NCBI RefSeq assembly: GCF_000007665.1
Contig: NC_006087.1
Span: 1,054,001-1,118,000 of the forward strand
Direction of reading: 5' to 3'
DNA from: Leifsonia xyli subsp. xyli str. CTCB07
GTDB taxonomy: Bacteria > Actinomycetota > Actinomycetes > Actinomycetales > Microbacteriaceae
DNA: 64,000 nt
Below the pieces are notes generated by a model. That model did no database searches and was not told the origin of the DNA. It saw only the letters and a program-made list of their open reading frames with translations. Below are positions 58,717 through 64,000 of the stretch, piece after piece (the first letter of the stretch is position 1; every line of letters starts with the position of its first letter). The translations under genes were made by a program, and so were the position numbers.

Positions 58717-61374
58717 ATGCAGACTGCCGAAATCCACCGCCGCTGGCTCGACTTCTTCGCTCGGCGCGGCCACACCGTCGTCCCGTCCGCCTCCCTGGTG
58801 AGCGATGACCCGTCGCTGCTGTTCACGGTGGCGGGGATGGTGCCCTTCGTGCCCTATCTGACGGGCATCGTGCCCGCTCCTTTCCCGCGCGCGACGAGCG
58901 TGCAGAAGTGCATCCGCACGCTCGACATCGAGGAGGTCGGCAAGACCCCCCGGCATGGCACGTTCTTCCAGATGTGCGGCAACTTCTCCTTCGGCGACTA
59001 CTTCAAGGAGCAGGCGATCGCCTTCGCCTGGGACCTGCTGACCACCGCGGAGACCGAGGGCGGTCTCGGCTTCGATCCGAAGGATCTCTGGGTCACGGTG
59101 TACGAGGAGGACGACGAGGCGCGCGAGATCTGGCGGCGTGTCTCCGGGCTGGCCGAGGAGCGCATCCAGGGTCTCGGCAAGGACACGAACTATTGGTCCA
59201 CGGGGCAGCCGGGGCCGGCGGGGCCGTGTTCGGAGATTTTCTTCGACCGCGGCCCGGCGTACGGGATCGACGGCGGCCCCGCGACGGACGACGACCGCTA
59301 CGTGGAGATCTGGAACCTCGTCTTCATGCAGTTTCTGCGGGGCGAGGGCACCGGCAAGGACGATTTCGAGATCCTCGGCGATCTGCCGAAGAAGAACATC
59401 GACACCGGGCTCGGCCTGGAGCGCGTCGCGTTCCTCAAGCAGGGCGTCGAGAACATGTACGAGATCGACCAGGTGCGCCCGGTGCTCGACCGCGCGGCCG
59501 AGCTCGCCGGCAAACCGTACGGCAACGAAGCCCACGAGGACGATGTGCGGTTGCGCGTGGTCGCTGACCATGTCCGCAGTGCGCTCATGCTCATGACCGA
59601 CGGTGTGACGCCGTCGAACGAGGGCCGTGGCTACGTGCTCCGTCGCCTGCTGCGGCGCACAGTGCGCGCGATGTGGCTGCTCGGCGTCGAGGCGGCGACG
59701 TTCCCGGCGCTGTTCCCGGTGTCGCGGGACGCAATGAAGGCGGCGTACCCCGAGGTGGAGACCGAGTTTGCCCGCACCTCGCAGCTGGCGTACGCCGAGG
59801 AGGAGACCTTCCTCCGCACGCTCGTGGCCGGAACCAGCATTCTAGACACCGCCGTGGCGAACACGCAGAAAGCGGGTAAGCGCGAACTTGCGGGCGACAC
59901 CGCGTTCCTGCTGCACGACACCTACGGATTCCCGATCGACCTCACGCTCGAAATGGCGGAGGAAGCGGGTCTCAGCGTCGACCGTGCGGCGTTCGATACC
60001 CTCATGGCCGACCAGCGCGCGCGCGCGAAGGCGGACGCGAAAGCCAAGAAGACAGCGCTGGCCGACCTCTCCGTCTACTCCGGCCTCCGCGCTCTGGGCG
60101 AGACGGTGTTCACCGGGTACACCGAGCTGGAGACGGAGTCGAGCGTGCTCGGCCTCATCATCGACGGCCACTCGGCGAACAAGGCCGTCGAGGGCCAGGT
60201 GGCCGAGGTCATCCTGGGCGCGACGGCGCTCTACGCCGAAGCGGGCGGCCAGGACGCCGACACCGGCACGATCGTTGGCCCGGGCTACGTGCTCGACGTG
60301 CTCGATGTCCAGAAGCCGGTCCGCGGACTGGTCAGCCATCGGGTGCTCGTGCGCAGCGGCGAGGTCGGTGTGGGAGTTCCGGCGACGAGCCTGGTGGATG
60401 CGGACTACCGCCGCGGTGCGAAGCAGGCGCACTCGGGCACCCACATCATCCACGCGGCCCTCCGCCAGGTGCTCGGCTCCAACGCGCATCAGTCCGGTTC
60501 GTATAACAAGGCGGGCTATCTGCGGCTCGACTTCTCCTGGAACCAGGCCCTCTCGCCGGAGACCCGGAGCGAGATCGAGGAGATCTCCAACAGCGCGATC
60601 CGCCAGAACCTCGAGGTGACCACCCGCGAGCTGCCACTCGCGGAAGCCAAGGCGCTCGGGGCGATGGCGCTGTTCGGCGAGAAATACGGCGACACGGTTC
60701 GCGTCGTCGACATCGGCGGACCCTGGTCGCGTGAGCTCTGCGCGGGCACGCACGTCGCGCGCAGCGCCGAGATCGGCCTGATCAACCTCGTCAGCGAGTC
60801 GTCGGTGGGCTCGACCAATCGCCGTGTGGAGTCGCTGGTCGGACTCGAAGCCTTCAAGGATCTCGCGGTCGAGCGCACGATCGTGTCGCAGCTGTCCAGC
60901 TCGCTGAAGACGCCGCGGGAGCAGCTGCCCGAGAAGATCGCTGACCTCATGGCGAGTCTCAAAGCGGCGGAGAAGCGCATCCAGGCTTTCGAGGCCCGCG
61001 CGGTGCTCGACCGGGTGCAGGGCCTGCTCGAAGCGGTGTCGCGTCGTGGCGCGGTTCAGGTGGTCGCCGCCGATGCGGGCACGCTGAGCACAGCGGACGA
61101 TCTGCGCCTGCTCGCCATCACGGTGCGTGACCGGCTCGGCTCCGATCCGGCGACGGTCGCGCTAGCGGCGCTCGCGGGTGGCAAACCGGTTGTGATTGTG
61201 GCGACGAACCAGGCTGCACGGGACGCCGGTGTGACCGCGGGCGCGCTCGCCAAGACCGCCGCGGGCGTTCTGGGCGGCGGCGGCGGCGGCAAGGCCGACC
61301 TGGCGCAGGGCGGTGGCACGGACGCGACCGCCATTCCGGCCGCCCTCGCCGCCGTCAGCACGGCGATCGGATAG
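58717..61374 (+). CDS. alaS: Alanyl-tRNA synthetase
   Basis: Charges tRNA-Ala and edits mischarged Ser/Gly. It has 885 residues: class II core (FTVAGMVPFVPYLTG, GTFFQMCGNFSFGDYFKEQ, NIDTGLGLERVA), editing domain with HSGTHIIHAALRQVLG and the zinc-binding ELCAGTHVARS, then the C-Ala domain with a glycine-rich LGGGGGGKADLAQGGG. ATG 58717 lies 44 bp after the small membrane protein. Confidence 0.96.
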   Translation: MQTAEIHRRWLDFFARRGHTVVPSASLVSDDPSLLFTVAGMVPFVPYLTGIVPAPFPRATSVQKCIRTLDIEEVGKTPRHGTFFQMCGNFSFGDYFKEQAIAFAWDLLTTAETEGGLGFDPKDLWVTVYEEDDEAREIWRRVSGLAEERIQGLGKDTNYWSTGQPGPAGPCSEIFFDRGPAYGIDGGPATDDDRYVEIWNLVFMQFLRGEGTGKDDFEILGDLPKKNIDTGLGLERVAFLKQGVENMYEIDQVRPVLDRAAELAGKPYGNEAHEDDVRLRVVADHVRSALMLMTDGVTPSNEGRGYVLRRLLRRTVRAMWLLGVEAATFPALFPVSRDAMKAAYPEVETEFARTSQLAYAEEETFLRTLVAGTSILDTAVANTQKAGKRELAGDTAFLLHDTYGFPIDLTLEMAEEAGLSVDRAAFDTLMADQRARAKADAKAKKTALADLSVYSGLRALGETVFTGYTELETESSVLGLIIDGHSANKAVEGQVAEVILGATALYAEAGGQDADTGTIVGPGYVLDVLDVQKPVRGLVSHRVLVRSGEVGVGVPATSLVDADYRRGAKQAHSGTHIIHAALRQVLGSNAHQSGSYNKAGYLRLDFSWNQALSPETRSEIEEISNSAIRQNLEVTTRELPLAEAKALGAMALFGEKYGDTVRVVDIGGPWSRELCAGTHVARSAEIGLINLVSESSVGSTNRRVESLVGLEAFKDLAVERTIVSQLSSSLKTPREQLPEKIADLMASLKAAEKRIQAFEARAVLDRVQGLLEAVSRRGAVQVVAADAGTLSTADDLRLLAITVRDRLGSDPATVALAALAGGKPVVIVATNQAARDAGVTAGALAKTAAGVLGGGGGGKADLAQGGGTDATAIPAALAAVSTAIG

Positions 61375-61377
61375 CTC

Positions 61378-61845
61378 GTGCGCAGCGGTGTGCGGCTCGG
61401 CATCGATGTCGGTACGGTGCGGATCGGCGTGAGCTGCTCCGACCTGCACGGGACGCTGGCGACGCCGTACGAAACGGTCGCTCGCTCCGGGGACGCGGCT
61501 GATCGGCGCAGGATCGCCGAGATCGTGACGGATCTCGGAGTCGTCGAGATCATCGTCGGGCTGCCCCTGGCCCTCTCGGGCGTACACACCGCATCCACGG
61601 CCGATGCCGTTGCGTTCGCGGAAGCGCTCGTCGTCGAGGTGGGTGCTCCGGTGCGTCTCGTGGACGAACGGCTCTCGACTGTCTCGGCCCATTCGGCGCT
61701 CCGGTCTTCCGGAAAGAATGCCAAAAGTTCTCGTCCTGTTGTCGATCAGGCCGCTGCCACGATAATTTTGCAGCACGCCCTCGACGCGGAGCGTGCCACA
61801 AGCCGTCCGCCGGGCCATCCCGTCGAACCCAGGATTGGACCCTAG
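61378..61845 (+). CDS. ruvX: RuvX/YqgF family putative resolvase (16S rRNA processing)
   Basis: A 155-residue RNase H-like nuclease; family members act in pre-16S rRNA 5'-end processing and are also named Holliday junction resolvases. GVRLGIDVGTVRIGVSCSD supplies the first Asp, IIVGLPLALSG the middle loop, LVDERLST and VVDQAAATIILQ the remaining acidic residues. GTG 61378 is 3 bp after alaS, the usual alaS-ruvX-mltG order. Confidence 0.93.
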   Translation: MRSGVRLGIDVGTVRIGVSCSDLHGTLATPYETVARSGDAADRRRIAEIVTDLGVVEIIVGLPLALSGVHTASTADAVAFAEALVVEVGAPVRLVDERLSTVSAHSALRSSGKNAKSSRPVVDQAAATIILQHALDAERATSRPPGHPVEPRIGP

Positions 61846-61846
61846 T

Positions 61847-63376
61847 TTGCCACAGAACTCGCAGGAGAGACCCGACCTGCCTGTCTTCCCCGCTGTCACC
61901 GGGCAGCCGCTGACCCGCCGCGAGGCAAGGGAAGCCCGTGCGGCGGAGCAGACGCGGGACGGGGCTGCGAGCGGCAACGAGGCCGCGGGTTCGGGAACGG
62001 ACCAGCGCAATCCGCGCGCACCCGGGCCGCAATCGCCCGCACGATCCGCCAGTTTCCCCGGGCTGGACTTCGACACCGTCATCACCGGACCGGTCGCGAC
62101 CTCCGGAGGCGGGAACGCCGAGGGGTTCGCGCCCGGTCAGCGCGAGCCGGCCCCCGCCCCCCTCCGTCACAGCTCGGACTACTTCGCAGCGGAGAAAGAC
62201 GAGTACGGGGACCACCCGCTGCCGCAGGCCGGGCGCGAGGAGGCGGACCCGGATGAGCAGCCCCTGGGCTGGTGGCAGCAGAACTCGCTCTCGCGCGAAG
62301 AGCCCAAGCGGAGACGCCGCTGGGCGCGTCGCCTCGTCGTCTTCGTCGTGATCGTCGCGGTGCTGGGCGGTATGGCCGCTGGAGCGTACGTGTTCTTCCA
62401 GCCGCAGGTCGAGCGGGTCATCGCCGCGATCCTGCCGAAGGACGACGACTACAAGGGGAACGGCGCCGGGCAGGTGATGTTCACGATCAAGTCGGGTGAC
62501 ACCGGCGACACGATCGCGGCCAATCTGCACAAGGCCGGCGTGACCAAGAGCAACGATGCGTTCTACACCCTGTTGCTGCGGCAGAAGCCGGAGCCCCAAT
62601 TCCAGCCGGGGGTCTTCAAGCTCGCCAAACGGATGAGCGCGCTGGCGGCCCTCATCGCCCTCCAGGACCCCGCTTCCCGGGTGCCCACGTCCGTCGTCAT
62701 CCCGGAGGGGACAGCCGAAGCCGATGTCCTGAAGGCGGTCAGCGAGAAGACGGGCATCCCGCTCGCGCAGCTGCAACAGGCTGCTGCTGCTCCGTCCGAC
62801 TTCGGGCTGCCGGCGGAGGCCAAGACGCTTGAGGGCTTCCTGTTCCCGGCGACCTACACGTTCGCGCCCGGCGCGAGCGCGCACGACGCGATCAAGATGA
62901 TGGTGGACCGCATGTTCCAGTCGCTGGACGCTGCGAAGGTCGCCCAGGCGGACCGGTGGAAGACGATCGTGCTCGCCTCGATCGTGCAGCGTGAAGCCGG
63001 ACTCAAGGATGACTATCCGAAGGTGGCGCGTGTCTTCCTCAACCGGCTCGCGCAGGGCTGGGACTTCCAATCGGACGCGACCGTCGCCTACGGCAACGGA
63101 AACACGCATCGCGTGGAGACGACCGCCGCCGAGCGCGCGGACGCGGGCAACCCCTACAACACCTATGTCCACCCTGGACTGCCGGTTGGCCCGATCTCCA
63201 ACCCCGGGGATCTCGCGATCAACGCTGTCATGCATCCAGCGGACGGACCGTGGATGTTCTTCGTGACATGGAACCTGCAGACCGGTGAGACGATCTTCTC
63301 GACGACTGCGGCGGAGCATGACGCCGCCGTAGCGAAATGGCAGCAGTGGATGAAGGATAATCCCGGGTATGAGTAG
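61847..63376 (+). CDS. mltG: Endolytic murein transglycosylase MltG
   Basis: Cleaves nascent glycan strands at the membrane. It has 509 residues from TTG 61847, one base after the ruvX stop; ATG 61793 inside ruvX is an alternative. A long disordered cytoplasmic N-terminus (about 165 residues) precedes one helix (RLVVFVVIVAVLGGMAAGAYVFF), a LysM-like domain and the YceG domain with the catalytic Glu in LASIVQREAG, QSDATVAYG, and YNTYVHPGLPVGPISNPG. ATG of aroE overlaps its end by 8 bp. Confidence 0.92.
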   Translation: MPQNSQERPDLPVFPAVTGQPLTRREAREARAAEQTRDGAASGNEAAGSGTDQRNPRAPGPQSPARSASFPGLDFDTVITGPVATSGGGNAEGFAPGQREPAPAPLRHSSDYFAAEKDEYGDHPLPQAGREEADPDEQPLGWWQQNSLSREEPKRRRRWARRLVVFVVIVAVLGGMAAGAYVFFQPQVERVIAAILPKDDDYKGNGAGQVMFTIKSGDTGDTIAANLHKAGVTKSNDAFYTLLLRQKPEPQFQPGVFKLAKRMSALAALIALQDPASRVPTSVVIPEGTAEADVLKAVSEKTGIPLAQLQQAAAAPSDFGLPAEAKTLEGFLFPATYTFAPGASAHDAIKMMVDRMFQSLDAAKVAQADRWKTIVLASIVQREAGLKDDYPKVARVFLNRLAQGWDFQSDATVAYGNGNTHRVETTAAERADAGNPYNTYVHPGLPVGPISNPGDLAINAVMHPADGPWMFFVTWNLQTGETIFSTTAAEHDAAVAKWQQWMKDNPGYE

Positions 63377-64000
63377 AACCAGCAAGGCTTCCTCTCGCAA
63401 GGCGACCGGCGTCGACGCGGCAGCGCAGATCGCTGCTCTGTTCGAGACCCAAACCCAGGACGAAGCCGAGGATACCGTGAGGACGGTCGAGGAAAGCGAG
63501 AGGCCGGCGCCTGAGCCGCCCTCCGAGACGCCGGAGGCTGAGCTGTTTCTGGAGCGGCCGGCGCCTGAGCCGCCCTCCGAGACGCCGGAGGCTGAGCTGT
63601 TTCTGGAGCGGCCGGCGCCTGAGCCGCCCTCCGAGACGCCGGAGGCTGAGCTGTTTCTGGAGCGGCCGGCGCCTGAGCCGCCCTCCGAGACGCCGGAGGC
63701 TGAGCTGTTTCTGGAGCGGCCTGAGCCTGCGCCGGCGCTTGCGCCGGGGTCGGTCTGGGCCCCTGAGCCTGCGCCGGAGCCGGTCGGGGCACCTGAGCCC
63801 GCTCTCTTGCAGACGGCTCTGCCCGCGAAGCCGGTGGTCTTGCAGCGTCCGCGCCTGGCGGTGCTCGGTTCGCCGATCGGCCACTCCAAATCCCCTGACC
63901 TCCACCGCGCCGCCTACGATGTGCTGGGTCTCGACTGGGAGTATGGCCGCGAAGAGGTCGCCGAAGCCGAATTGCCCGCCTACCTCGACGGTCTCGGAGA
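63369..64000 (+). CDS. aroE: Shikimate dehydrogenase with repeat-rich N-terminal extension (partial)
   Basis: From residue about 161 the frame reads RLAVLGSPIGHSKSPDLHRAAYDVLGLDWEYG, the start of shikimate dehydrogenase (substrate-binding serines in GHSKSP; shown here by key residues only), which reduces 3-dehydroshikimate with NADPH. Before it lies an N-terminal extension of about 160 residues, rich in Pro and Glu, with four perfect 18-residue repeats. ATG 63369 overlaps mltG by 8 bp. An internal GTG near 63830 (VVLQRPRLAVLG) could be the true catalytic-chain start, with the extension as a separate or spurious reading. The 3' end lies outside the window. Confidence 0.82.
   Translation, partial: MSRTSKASSRKATGVDAAAQIAALFETQTQDEAEDTVRTVEESERPAPEPPSETPEAELFLERPAPEPPSETPEAELFLERPAPEPPSETPEAELFLERPAPEPPSETPEAELFLERPEPAPALAPGSVWAPEPAPEPVGAPEPALLQTALPAKPVVLQRPRLAVLGSPIGHSKSPDLHRAAYDVLGLDWEYGREEVAEAELPAYLDGLG
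63501..63716 (+). repeat. Four tandem 54-bp repeats (18 codons each)
   Basis: Units start at 63501, 63555, 63609 and 63663. They differ only in the first base of unit one (AGG for CGG). Each encodes RPAPEPPSETPEAELFLE in the aroE frame. The exact identity points to recent expansion by slippage or unequal recombination, keeping the frame because the unit is a multiple of three. Degenerate proline-rich copies follow to about 63800. Confidence 0.95.

Noticed and set aside
63501..63716. Possible CRISPR array
   Set aside because: The 54-bp units are contiguous with no spacers and encode an in-frame peptide repeat.
61550..63889. 779-codon minus-strand frame opposite mltG and aroE
   Set aside because: Its repetitive Ser/Gly/Ala runs are the antisense of the 54-bp repeats; mltG and aroE motifs on the plus strand are decisive.

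Overview
The window is chromosomal DNA from a high-GC Gram-positive bacterium. GTG and TTG starts, four-base ATGA gene overlaps, SepH, DUF3710/DUF3159/DUF4193 proteins and the order thrS-HIT-...-pdxST-yebC-ruvCAB-yajC-secDF-rel all point to Actinobacteria. The tandem alanine racemases, the DUF7455 protein and the ParE/ParC arrangement fit Microbacteriaceae. The number of decayed genes (frameshifts, nonsense codons, a deletion fusion, insertion-sequence remnants) is what I would expect of a host-restricted Leifsonia such as L. xyli; that species-level guess is inference.

Layout. 1-9.8 kb: two alanine racemase genes (the second lacks the PLP lysine), a zinc-ribbon protein, type II topoisomerase subunits ParE and ParC facing each other, a phosphodiesterase, SepH, DUF4193 and DUF3093 proteins. 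9.8-19.1 kb: dut with two conserved DUF genes, a CtpE-type P-type ATPase, aconitase behind a perfect 18-bp palindrome, and dxs. 19.1-20.3 kb: an accessory patch with a 243-bp copy of part of the fadB-like gene, an AT-rich stretch with a signal-peptide ORF, and an IS256-type transposase remnant. 20.3-29.4 kb: fadB/fadA-type beta-oxidation pair, RNase D, DUF3000, a broken alpha/beta hydrolase, sufE/sseA and zapE. 29.4-32.3 kb: amt behind a GlnR-like box, then an Amt-like paralogue without the twin histidines.

32.3-37.4 kb is the most damaged part: a deletion has fused the 3' ends of metY and malY; there is an IS3 orfA scrap, a Nudix gene, an unidentified gene remnant, four tRNA genes (Val-CAC, Gly-GCC, Cys-GCA, Val-GAC) and a NamZ/DUF1343 pseudogene. 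37.4-53 kb is a well-kept core block: thrS, a HIT protein, a vitamin B6 cluster (pdxY and a MocR regulator divergent from pdxST, with a 7-4-7 palindrome between), yebC, ruvCAB, yajC-secD-secF, a rhodanese and bifunctional rel. 53-64 kb: an AbiEi-like protein, DUF349, a cyclophilin, rarA, rpsD, DUF948, alaS, ruvX, mltG and an aroE cut by the window edge, whose N-terminal extension carries four perfect 54-bp tandem repeats.

I see no complete new defence or biosynthetic system, CRISPR array, prophage or intact IS. The most interesting signals are the repeat-extended AroE, the two paralogue pairs in which the second copy lost its catalytic or transport residues (Alr, Amt), the altered ATP-binding motif in ParE, and the candidate operators before acnA, amt and pdxS.
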